Shown here: positions 41,443 to 49,054 of the stretch, piece by piece
Position numbering within the stretch: position 1 is the first letter of the stretch
How the letters are laid out: each line of letters begins with the position of its first letter
Origin: Candidatus Kaiserbacteria bacterium CG10_big_fil_rev_8_21_14_0_10_47_16
GTDB taxonomy: Bacteria > Patescibacteriota > Minisyncoccia > Phycocordibacterales > UBA918
DNA: 49,944 nucleotides
NCBI GenBank assembly: GCA_002773395.1
Contig: PFBI01000001.1
Location: 1 to 49,944, forward strand
Direction of reading: 5' to 3'
The notes under the pieces: model-generated
Database searches by the model: none
What the model saw: the letters and a program-made list of their open reading frames with translations, nothing else
What the model was told of the DNA's origin: nothing
Position numbers and translations under genes: made by a program

Positions 41443-43971
41443 ATGTCAATTTTAGACCGGTTTTTCGGCCCCACATACGAAAAAGAGATTAAACGCATTC
41501 GACCTATTGTCGGGAAGATCAATGATCTCGAAGATGATTTTGTTGGTAAAACAGACGCAGAGCTGGCGGCCTGCACAACAGCCCTGAAAGAACGTGTTAC
41601 GGGCGGTGAATCGCTCGACAGTATTCTTCCTGAGGCGTTTGCATTGGTACGTGAGTCCGCAAAGCGCACACTTGGCCTTCGTCACTACGATGTGCAACTT
41701 ATTGGTGGTGTTATTTTACATTCAGGCAAAATAACAGAAATGCGAACGGGAGAAGGGAAGACATTGGTAGGTACGCTCCCTGCGTACCTTAATGCACTCA
41801 CGGGTACTGGTGTACATGTGGTAACGGTAAATGATTACCTTGCGCGTCGTGACGCCGTCTGGATGGGTCAGGTGTATGCACTCCTTGGACTTTCTCTTGG
41901 CGTGATTAATCAAAACGCATCATATATATATGATGCGGATCATAAATCAGTTGACGCACTTCGTGACGAAGAAGGTTCATACAAAGTGCTCTACGAATTC
42001 CTTCGTCCGTGTTCACGTAAGGAGGCGTACGCTGCCGACATCATCTACGGTACAAACAATGAGTTTGGATTTGACTACCTTCGCGACAATATCGAGTTTG
42101 ATGCAGAAAACCTTCGACAAGGACACCACGCATACGCCATTATCGACGAGGTCGACTCAATTTTGATCGACGAGGCGCGTACACCACTCATTATCTCTGC
42201 TCCGGCAGAAGAGTCTGCAGATCTCTACACCACGTTTGCGCGCATTGCCGACCGTCTTAAAAAGGAAGAACATTTTGTTGTGGATGAAAAGATGAAAAGC
42301 GCGACGCTCACGGATGCAGGTATTGAGGAAGCAGAGAAGATGCTTGGTATTGAGAATATTTATACAGACAAAGGTATCAAGTACGTACACCACCTTGAGA
42401 CTGCCGTGCGCGCGAAAGCACTCTACAGTAAAGACAAAGAATACGTTATCCGAGATGGGGAGGTTGTTATTGTGGATGAGTTTACGGGACGTATGCAACC
42501 AGGGCGACGATGGTCAGACGGACTCCATCAAGCAGTTGAAGCGAAGGAAGGCGTTGTGATCCAAAAAGAGAGTCGGACGTACGCATCGATTACGTTCCAG
42601 AACTACTTCCGTATGTACGACAAACTTGCGGGCATGACAGGAACAGCGCTCACCTCTACCGAGGAGTTTTACTCTGTGTATGGTCTTGAGGTAATTCCTG
42701 TGCCAACGAATCAAGAAGTACAACGTATTGATGGGAACGATCAAATCTTTCAGACCGAACGCGGTAAGCACACTGCGGTGATTCGCAAGGTGAAGGAACT
42801 CAATGAAAAAGGTCAGCCCGTACTCATTGGTACCGCTGCTATTGATAAAAACGAGGAGCTCTCTGCAGCACTGACGAAGGCAGGGATTGTGCATGAAGTA
42901 TTGAATGCTAAGAATCATGAGCGTGAAGGAGAGATTATTGCAGGCGCTGGAAAGAAAGGTATGGTTACGCTCGCGACAAACATGGCTGGTCGCGGTGTCG
43001 ACATTAAGCTCGGTGGGATAGATGCCACGAAAGAGGAAGCTGATGAGGTACGTTCGCTCGGAGGACTCTTTGTTCTCGGTACAGAACGGCATGAAGCGCG
43101 TCGTATTGATAACCAGCTCCGCGGTCGTTCTGGCCGTCAGGGAGATCCGGGAGAGACGCAATTCTTCGTTTCGATGGAAGATAACCTCATGCGTGTCTTT
43201 GCGGCAGATACCGTAAAGAACATGATGGGACGTCTCGGCATTCCGGAAGACCAACCAATTGAAAACAACATCATCACACGGTCACTGGAGTCTGCACAGA
43301 AGAAGATTGAAGGCTTTAACTTTGACGCCCGCAAGCACGTTCTCTCATACGATGATGTGCTCAACAAACAGCGCCACGTTATGTACGAGAAGCGCGTCAA
43401 GCTGCTTACGGGTGACGCATCCGACGTAGACGCGCTCCTTATGGAGGTTATGGAGGCACGTGCGGATATACAAGCGATCATCGAACAAAAGAAGAAGGAA
43501 TTTGGAGAGCAGGAATGGACAGTTCTTGCACGTCGCCTCATGCTCCATGTGTACGATATCCTCTGGGTAGAACACCTTGAGATTATGCAATATACGCGTA
43601 CAAGCGTAAGTCTCCGCGCGTACGGTCAGCAAGATCCACTCATTGAGTATCGGAAGGAAGGAAACCGACTCTTTAAAGAAATGCAAAATGCAGCCCTCTC
43701 TCGTATTGCAGAACTCATTCCAAACGTACAGAAGGCAGCAGTTGAGAAAGAAGACGCTGAACTCCGCAAGGCACATGCAGCCGCACAGCGAGCGGGAGGT
43801 GCAGAGAACACAAGTGGTGACAGCAAGGCCGCTCACCAACAGGCAGTAAAGAAACATCAGTACGGAAGAAACGATATGGTCACCATTACAAATGGTACCG
43901 AGACGGAAGAAATGAAATATAAAAAAGCAGAAGGCCTGCTTGAGACCGGTGAATGGACGATTAAGAAATAG
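41443..43971 (+). CDS. secA: Preprotein translocase ATPase SecA
   Basis: Motor of the Sec export pathway. 842 aa. 'MRTGEGKT' Walker A at 100-107, 'IDEVDSILIDEARTPLIIS' DEAD-like box, 'GTAAIDKNEEL', 'MAGRGVDIKLGG' and 'QLRGRSGRQGDPGETQF' are all diagnostic. The helical-wing region between 'KRVKLL' and 'LMLHVYDILWVEHL' is ~50 residues, about half that of E. coli. The C-terminus lacks the CxCxSGxxxxxCH zinc tail, ending with a charged segment 'YGRNDMVTITNG..'. Start ATG 41443: TACTAT 11 nt upstream, leader ~5 nt. Confidence 0.95.
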   Translation: MSILDRFFGPTYEKEIKRIRPIVGKINDLEDDFVGKTDAELAACTTALKERVTGGESLDSILPEAFALVRESAKRTLGLRHYDVQLIGGVILHSGKITEMRTGEGKTLVGTLPAYLNALTGTGVHVVTVNDYLARRDAVWMGQVYALLGLSLGVINQNASYIYDADHKSVDALRDEEGSYKVLYEFLRPCSRKEAYAADIIYGTNNEFGFDYLRDNIEFDAENLRQGHHAYAIIDEVDSILIDEARTPLIISAPAEESADLYTTFARIADRLKKEEHFVVDEKMKSATLTDAGIEEAEKMLGIENIYTDKGIKYVHHLETAVRAKALYSKDKEYVIRDGEVVIVDEFTGRMQPGRRWSDGLHQAVEAKEGVVIQKESRTYASITFQNYFRMYDKLAGMTGTALTSTEEFYSVYGLEVIPVPTNQEVQRIDGNDQIFQTERGKHTAVIRKVKELNEKGQPVLIGTAAIDKNEELSAALTKAGIVHEVLNAKNHEREGEIIAGAGKKGMVTLATNMAGRGVDIKLGGIDATKEEADEVRSLGGLFVLGTERHEARRIDNQLRGRSGRQGDPGETQFFVSMEDNLMRVFAADTVKNMMGRLGIPEDQPIENNIITRSLESAQKKIEGFNFDARKHVLSYDDVLNKQRHVMYEKRVKLLTGDASDVDALLMEVMEARADIQAIIEQKKKEFGEQEWTVLARRLMLHVYDILWVEHLEIMQYTRTSVSLRAYGQQDPLIEYRKEGNRLFKEMQNAALSRIAELIPNVQKAAVEKEDAELRKAHAAAQRAGGAENTSGDSKAAHQQAVKKHQYGRNDMVTITNGTETEEMKYKKAEGLLETGEWTIKK

Positions 43972-43973
43972 GA

Positions 43974-44029
43974 TCAACCACATACAAAAACCTCCCGAAA
44001 ACAATCGGGAGGTTTTTGTATGTGGTTGA
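43974..44029. terminator. 25-bp perfect hairpin terminator after secA
   Basis: Left arm 43974-43998, loop AAACAA, right arm 44005-44029; the centre is CCTCCCGA/TCGGGAGG followed by TTTTTG. The outer 8 bp extend past the T-run. Its last bases TTGA are also the start of the next -35 box. Confidence 0.9.
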
Positions 44030-44054
44030 CGAGGGGGCGCCTCTCGCGTACTGT
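44026..44054 (+). promoter_or_regulatory. Promoter of the holin-like gene, exactly leaderless
   Basis: TTGACG (44026-44031), 17-nt spacer, TACTGT (44049-44054), then six nt and ATG 44061. With standard spacing the first transcribed base is the A of ATG. The -35 box shares TTGA with the secA terminator arm. Confidence 0.75.
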
Positions 44055-44060
44055 AGCGAT

Positions 44061-44399
44061 ATGAGAATCATTATCCGAGTACTCGTTACTGCAGTGGCCC
44101 TCCTCCTCGTGGCACGCTTCGTTCCAGGTGTCTTTATTGACGACCTGTACACTGCCCTCATTGCTGCGGTACTCCTCGGACTCCTTAACCTTATCGTTCG
44201 TCCAATACTCATTATCCTTACATTGCCGATAACTATCCTTACCTTTGGACTTTTCACCTTCGTGATCAATGCGGCACTTTTCTTCTTTGTCGCGTCCTTT
44301 GTCGAAGGCTTCACGGTCGCAGGATTTATTCCAGCACTTATCGGCTCATTCCTCGTTGCGGTAGTAAGTACCATTGCGCATAGTTTTCTTAAAGAGTAG
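44061..44399 (+). CDS. PF04020-type four-helix membrane protein (phage holin 4_2 family)
   Basis: 112 aa, four closely spaced helices: 'VLVTAVALLLVARFVPGV', 'LYTALIAAVLLGLLNLIVRPILIIL', 'LPITILTFGLFTFVINAALFFFVA' and 'GFIPALIGSFLVAVVSTIAHSFL'. 'NLIVRPILIILTLPITILTFGLFTFVIN' (in parts) is the hallmark of the family often annotated 'phage holin family' or YvlD; the true cellular role is unknown and nothing else here is phage-like. Track start 44016 rejected on promoter position. Eight nt before obg, so co-transcribed. Confidence 0.88.
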   Translation: MRIIIRVLVTAVALLLVARFVPGVFIDDLYTALIAAVLLGLLNLIVRPILIILTLPITILTFGLFTFVINAALFFFVASFVEGFTVAGFIPALIGSFLVAVVSTIAHSFLKE

Positions 44400-44407
44400 T
44401 ACGCTAT

Positions 44408-45397
44408 ATGTTTGTTGACGAACTCACAATTGATGCGAAAGCAGGGAAAGGAGGTGACGGCGTTGTTCGTTGGCTCAGACTTCGACATATGCCGAAAGGA
44501 GGCCCAGCAGGAGGTAATGGAGGCAATGGAGGCAGTGTCTACATTCGGGCCGTTCGTGATCTTAATAAGCTTTCCAAGTATACCGGCGACAAGCTCTTTG
44601 CTGCCGAAAGTGGAGGCCCTGGAGGCGGTAGAAGTAAGTTCGGAAAGAACGGTGAAGACCTCTATATAGACCTCCCTATAGGCTCAAAAGTGACGGATGT
44701 AAGCCGTAAACGTGTATATACCCTTGAACATGAGGGGGAAACGCACCGTATCCTCATTGGGGGTAATGGAGGTCTCGGGAACGAGTATTTTAAGTCCTCA
44801 GTAAACCGTTCACCTGAGGAATCTACTAAAGGGAAGCGAGGGGAAGATGGCACATTTCATATAGAGTTATCTCTCGTGCTTGATGCGGGTTTCATAGGAT
44901 TTCCGAACGCCGGAAAGTCGACACTGCTTAATGCATTCACAAATGCAACGTCAGCAATCGGTGCATACCCGTTTACAACACTCGAGCCACATCTCGGTGA
45001 TCTCTACGGGTTCATTCTCGCAGACATCCCGGGTCTCATTGAAGGTGCTTCCGAAGGGAAAGGACTTGGACATAAATTTCTTCGACATGTACAGAAGACA
45101 AAGATGCTCCTCCATCTCATTTCGTTAGAGAATGAAGACATTCATGGAGCGTATCAAACGATTCGAAATGAGCTCGGTACATTCGATAGTGGCCTCACTG
45201 AAAAAGAAGAGTGGATCATCCTCACAAAAGCCGACCTCACCGATCAAGACGGCGTCGCGAAGGCCGTCAGTGCCCTCTCAGGTACCGGGAAGCGGGTATT
45301 TGTAACCGCAGCTCCTACCGAATACGGACTGAAGGAACTCCGAGATGCACTCGCGCAGGAACTCCGCACCCTTGCAGGGGACATACCAGAGGTATAA
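44408..45397 (+). CDS. obg: GTPase Obg/CgtA
   Basis: Ribosome-assembly GTPase that binds the 50S subunit. 329 aa: Gly-rich Obg fold at 1-155 ('AGKGGDGVVRWLR', 'GGPAGGNGGNGG', 'GGPGGG'). The G domain has GFPNAGKST (164-172), 'DIPGLIEGASEGKGLGHKFLRHV' switch region and TKAD (G4; usually NKxD). No C-terminal OCT domain, the short form. No SD; coupled to the holin-like gene. Confidence 0.95.
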   Translation: MFVDELTIDAKAGKGGDGVVRWLRLRHMPKGGPAGGNGGNGGSVYIRAVRDLNKLSKYTGDKLFAAESGGPGGGRSKFGKNGEDLYIDLPIGSKVTDVSRKRVYTLEHEGETHRILIGGNGGLGNEYFKSSVNRSPEESTKGKRGEDGTFHIELSLVLDAGFIGFPNAGKSTLLNAFTNATSAIGAYPFTTLEPHLGDLYGFILADIPGLIEGASEGKGLGHKFLRHVQKTKMLLHLISLENEDIHGAYQTIRNELGTFDSGLTEKEEWIILTKADLTDQDGVAKAVSALSGTGKRVFVTAAPTEYGLKELRDALAQELRTLAGDIPEV

Positions 45398-45523
45398 AAA
45401 CACACGATTCTTAATTTTGTCAATACAGTAAATATCCCTTAAAATAAGGGTATTTTTGTATATACTCTTTTATAAATTCATGATTTCTAATTATACTTTG
45501 ACAAAATTAAGAATCGTGTGTTT
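45398..45523. repeat. 126-bp palindromic element with 26-bp perfect terminal inverted repeats
   Basis: Left arm 45398-45423 and right arm 45498-45523 are exact complements (starts AAACACACGATTC). The 74-nt AT-rich centre contains a second hairpin (CCCTTA/TAAGGG with T-run). The left arm begins on the base after obg's stop codon. Could be a MITE-like element, or a large terminator plus operator. No target-site duplication evident. The gatB promoter lies just outside the right arm. Confidence 0.85.
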
Positions 45524-45528
45524 CAAAG

Positions 45529-45556
45529 TTGCAGATGCGGCTTAAAAAGGTAGTAT
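45529..45556 (+). promoter_or_regulatory. Promoter of gatB, leaderless
   Basis: TTGCAG (45529-45534), 16-nt spacer, TAGTAT (45551-45556). ATG 45563 is at the expected +1. Confidence 0.7.
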
Positions 45557-45562
45557 TAATGC

Positions 45563-46981
45563 ATGAAAACGTATCGCCCCACCATAGGAATTGAGGTCCA
45601 CGCAGAACTCAAAACAGAAACAAAGATGTTTTGTGGTTCTAAAAATGAACCTCATGCAGCAGAGGCAAACACACATGTTTGTCCAGTGTGTCTTGCGCAC
45701 CCCGGAACACTTCCGGTCATCAACAAAGAGGCAGTCGAGCATGTCATAAAAGTTGGAATTGCACTCGGAGGATCTATCGCATCGTTCACTGAGTTCGATA
45801 GAAAAAATTATTTCTACCCCGACATTCCAAAAGGGTATCAAATCAGTCAGTACAAATATCCGATCGTAAGTGGAGGAGAGTTAGCGGGAGTTGCCATCAC
45901 CCGTGTTCACCTTGAAGAGGATACTGCACGTTCACTTCATGATCAGGGTGATGGAAGTTTGGTAGATTATAATCGTGCCGGCGTTCCTCTTATGGAGCTC
46001 GTCACGGAACCGGTTATTCATGATGCAAAAACTGCAGGTGATTTTGCCCGCGAACTTCAGCTTCTCCTCAGGACCCTTGGAGTAAGTGATGCCAATATGG
46101 AGAAAGGGGAAATGAGAGTTGAAGCAAATATCTCGGTAAGTCCAGACGATACCTTTGGGACAAAAGTAGAGGTTAAGAACCTTAATTCTTTTAAGGCTGT
46201 AGAAGGGGCAATAAACTATGAAATAAGGCGTCAAATAGCCATTTTAGAGCAAAATAACAAGGAAATAAGCCATATTTCACAGGAAACTAGAGGATGGGAC
46301 GAAACTAAAGGAGAAACATTTAGCCAAAGATCGAAAGAATCCGCTGCAGAATATAGGTATTTTCCAGATCCTGACCTACCAAAGCTTGATATAGCAAGGT
46401 ATTTTGATACTTCTCTTCTAAAAGAGAAAATGCCGGCATTACCATCAGAAAAGCGCTTGGAATATACTAATCTCGGACTGGCGAGAGAGCAGGTTGATCT
46501 CATAATCTCGGATGATAGGATCGCTTCATACTTTGCTGAACTTGCTCGTATGAACGGAGGTGATTTAGAATTCCTAAAAAGAGCTGCAAATTATTTAACG
46601 TCAGATGTGCTCGCACTTCTCGGAGATTCAGATAAGAGTCTTGAGTTCGTACATATGGGCTCGTTTAGTGAACTGATTCATATGATTACTCGTGCAGAAA
46701 TTACATCTCGTGTAGCAAAAGACCTCTTACCAGAAGTTATATTTGATGGGGTTAATCCGGCAACGGTAGTTGCGGAGCGAGGTCTTGGACAAGAAAGCTC
46801 AACAGAAACATTACTGACTGCCATTCAAGAGGTTATTGCTGAACAAGAGGCAGTTGTTGCTGAGTACAAAGGCGGTAAAGAGAGTACCCTCCAGTTTTTA
46901 GTTGGGCAAGGAATGAAGAAGACAAAAGGATCTGCAAATCCGCAGCTCTTAGCAGATCTCTTCAGAAAAGAACTCTCGTAA
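45563..46981 (+). CDS. gatB: Aspartyl/glutamyl-tRNA(Asn/Gln) amidotransferase subunit B
   Basis: Converts misacylated Glu-tRNA(Gln)/Asp-tRNA(Asn), working with GatA and GatC (not in the window). 472 aa, full length. 'IGIEVHAELKTETKMFCGS', 'CPVCLAHPGTLPVINK' (zinc-site variant with one CxxC), 'RKNYFYPDIPKGYQISQY', 'HLEEDTARS', 'DYNRAGVPLMELVTEP' and the YqeY-like C-terminal tail are all present. Isolated gene with own promoter. Confidence 0.96.
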   Translation: MKTYRPTIGIEVHAELKTETKMFCGSKNEPHAAEANTHVCPVCLAHPGTLPVINKEAVEHVIKVGIALGGSIASFTEFDRKNYFYPDIPKGYQISQYKYPIVSGGELAGVAITRVHLEEDTARSLHDQGDGSLVDYNRAGVPLMELVTEPVIHDAKTAGDFARELQLLLRTLGVSDANMEKGEMRVEANISVSPDDTFGTKVEVKNLNSFKAVEGAINYEIRRQIAILEQNNKEISHISQETRGWDETKGETFSQRSKESAAEYRYFPDPDLPKLDIARYFDTSLLKEKMPALPSEKRLEYTNLGLAREQVDLIISDDRIASYFAELARMNGGDLEFLKRAANYLTSDVLALLGDSDKSLEFVHMGSFSELIHMITRAEITSRVAKDLLPEVIFDGVNPATVVAERGLGQESSTETLLTAIQEVIAEQEAVVAEYKGGKESTLQFLVGQGMKKTKGSANPQLLADLFRKELS

Positions 46982-47077
46982 GGAGTGGATAGCTCGGATT
47001 GTCTGGACGAGTTACTCACAGTAGGGTAGCACTTTTTGCCGAGATCCTCTTTTTATACATGGTAGTATGTAGATGTT

Positions 47078-47833
47078 ATGGAGGTCCTTGAAATAAATGG
47101 AAGAAAATACATGAAAGCGAGCCGCGCTGCTCGTGAGGCTGGCTATACGTCTGACTATGTGGGTCAACTTTGTCGTAGCGGAGCCATTGACGCAGAGCTC
47201 GTAGGACGTAGTTGGTATGTAAATGTAGATGAATTACGGGAACATCGAAAGGAAAAGAAGCGGTCTTCAAGAATACATGCACGGAAGCAAGTGAAGACGG
47301 CCATAGCTGAGGCGAAGCAGGTTACTACTCCGCGTACGAGTGAACTACAGGCCACTAAGGTCCGGTATGAAGGGGATTCTAGCGCACTGTTTCCTGAGGT
47401 CCGGTCCTTGAAGTTTTCTGAGGAAGAGACAGTTCTCAGGGCTATTCCTCGTGATGTTCTGGAGCCTACTCCTAAAGCCGTGACAACCATACCCATTCGA
47501 GAAGAGGTTTCTGAGAAGGCAGAGGAGATGCTTCACGAGGCGCCTGCTCCGATAATTACTCCACCTCGACAACATGAGGACGTCGTTAGAAGCGCCCCTC
47601 TGAGGGCTCCAGAAGCCCCACAATCGACGATTACCCAGACAAAGTCATCTTCCCCCGTCCTCAACACAATTGCCGCCGTAGCCGCACTTCTGCTCGCTCT
47701 CGTATTTTTGGCTGTCGCAGTATTTCTTACTTCGTCTACAACATATTTGAATGGAGTGCTTAGTTTTCAATACCAATTTGACCCAGCGCCGTACTATCTG
47801 GTTACGGACTATATCAAAGGCTTACAAATATAG
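47078..47833 (+). CDS. Membrane-anchored helix-turn-helix protein
   Basis: 251 aa. Residues ~1-55 form a MerR/excisionase-like winged helix: 'YMKASRAAREAGYTSDYVGQLCRSGAIDAELVGRSWYVNVDEL' (in parts). A basic, then Pro/Glu-rich linker (~56-195) leads to one transmembrane helix (~200-222, 'TIAAVAALLLALVFLAVAVFL') and a ~28-residue outside tail. This puts a DNA-binding domain on the cytoplasmic face of the membrane. TAGTAT is 9 nt before ATG. Same layout as the 48278 gene; both precede a large surface protein. Confidence 0.8.
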   Translation: MEVLEINGRKYMKASRAAREAGYTSDYVGQLCRSGAIDAELVGRSWYVNVDELREHRKEKKRSSRIHARKQVKTAIAEAKQVTTPRTSELQATKVRYEGDSSALFPEVRSLKFSEEETVLRAIPRDVLEPTPKAVTTIPIREEVSEKAEEMLHEAPAPIITPPRQHEDVVRSAPLRAPEAPQSTITQTKSSSPVLNTIAAVAALLLALVFLAVAVFLTSSTTYLNGVLSFQYQFDPAPYYLVTDYIKGLQI

Positions 47834-47863
47834 CTTTCTCGGATAAACGAGAAAGCTATATTT
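47826..47863. terminator. Terminator overlapping the stop of 47078-47833
   Basis: AAATATAGCTTTCTCG/CGAGAAAGCTATATTT, 16-bp perfect stem with a GATAAA loop and trailing TTTTAGTTT. The TAG stop codon is within the left arm. Confidence 0.88.
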
Positions 47864-48277
47864 TAGTTTACCTACTGTAGAAGATCGAAGAAATCCTCTT
47901 AACAAGATACCTCAGGAATGACATCCTCTTTATATTTTCTGTAGACAAAACTAATTTTAAAAATCACTACCAAGTACTACGCATCTTTTAGCATCTAAAA
48001 GATGCGTTTTTTATATTTTGTAAGGGTATTTTCTAGTGATTTGTGTGTTATCTGCGTCACAGAGCTCTCGAGGTCTGTATCAGGGGTATTTGGACGTTTT
48101 AGAGCATGTCTGATGTTTGTCTGTACCTTGCACAGTTGAATATTTTTGGGAGTGATTATTTTTGTGAATGTTGCATGTTCAAAAACACTAAAATTTATTG
48201 CATGTTTTATACACAGCAAAACACTGGGTAATACACGAAATAACTAATAGAATTATAGTTATACGGATAACGTGTAC
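47864..48277. other. 414-nt gene-poor spacer between the two HTH genes
   Basis: AT-rich. Contains a second, independent terminator (47979-48012) about 120 nt after the first, which implies another short transcript ending there. A 74-codon minus ORF (47995-48219, TTG start, stop inside the hairpin) is not convincing. No tRNA or repeat array found. Confidence 0.5.
47979..48012 (+). terminator. Second terminator in the spacer
   Basis: ACGCATCTTTTAG/CTAAAAGATGCGT, 13-bp perfect stem, CAT loop, then TTTTTATA. Confidence 0.85.
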
Positions 48278-49048
48278 ATGTCTCAGTACCTTCTCACAAA
48301 CAAAGATTTCGTTCCAGCAAAAATCGCCGCTCGGCGAGTTGGATATACAACGGATTATGTCACTCGACTTGCTCGCGAGGGTAAGGTTGATGCGCGCAAA
48401 GATGGGCGGAAGTGGGTTGTCGATCTCATTGCAATTCTCACCTTCGCGCAGGATGCAGAAGAAGAGAAAAATCGCAGAAGTCAGACACTGCGAGCAGAAC
48501 GAAAAAGTGAACTTTTGGTGCAGAGTGTACCGAATGAATTCTTAGCACCATCACTTACTATTTCTTCTCCAAATGTTCGTGCGGGGAGATTTGTTGCATT
48601 CGTAGAAACTGCAATCATTTTGGTTTTCGGTTTTGCGGTCGGATCGTTTTTATACTACACACCAACGAACACACAGCTTGAATACACGGCCGCAAGTATC
48701 AATGAGAGCGGACTCGCATTCCTTGAGCACACCGCAATCTCATTCTACTCATTCATCAATCAAGGGTCAGGATCGTTTGCGTTTGGTGATATAGAATCAT
48801 CGCAAAACCAAACGGGAGGCGTGCAGAAGCATCGTGAATATAGTGTGGTCATGCAAGAGGGACAAGCCCTCTCGACGGATGTTATGCAGAACGCATTTTC
48901 TGATGAAGTGCGCGTCGATTTTGGCACCGAGATTTTTGATGGTGGGGTCGTCACTCCTCGGTTTGAAAGTGGGGATGGAGACGCATATCGTTTCAAGATT
49001 TTACTTGAAGAACTTAATAACCTTTCAAGTACGAAAGCAGGTGGATAA
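48278..49048 (+). CDS. Membrane-anchored helix-turn-helix protein, paralogue layout
   Basis: 256 aa from ATG 48278 (track starts two codons earlier at GTG). N-terminal HTH ~1-50: 'FVPAKIAARRVGYTTDYVTRLAREGKVDARKDGRKWVVDL' (in parts), clearly related to the 47078 protein. A basic linker ('EEEKNRRSQTLRAERK') leads to a transmembrane helix ~108-130 ('FVETAIILVFGFAVGSFLYY') and a ~125-residue outside domain rich in Ser/Gln/Phe. The larger outer domain could sense the envelope. Six nt before the surface-protein gene, which has its own box. Confidence 0.8.
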   Translation: MSQYLLTNKDFVPAKIAARRVGYTTDYVTRLAREGKVDARKDGRKWVVDLIAILTFAQDAEEEKNRRSQTLRAERKSELLVQSVPNEFLAPSLTISSPNVRAGRFVAFVETAIILVFGFAVGSFLYYTPTNTQLEYTAASINESGLAFLEHTAISFYSFINQGSGSFAFGDIESSQNQTGGVQKHREYSVVMQEGQALSTDVMQNAFSDEVRVDFGTEIFDGGVVTPRFESGDGDAYRFKILLEELNNLSSTKAGG

Positions 49049-49054
49049 TCTTGT

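Noticed and set aside
42514-43254. 246-aa minus-strand ORF inside secA
   Set aside because: Antisense to conserved SecA motifs; composition (Cys, Arg, His, Phe-rich) fits a mirror frame, not a protein family.
47995-48219. 74-aa minus ORF in the spacer before the second HTH gene
   Set aside because: Starts at TTG and stops inside a terminator hairpin; plausible composition but nothing else supports it. Not excluded, only unsupported.
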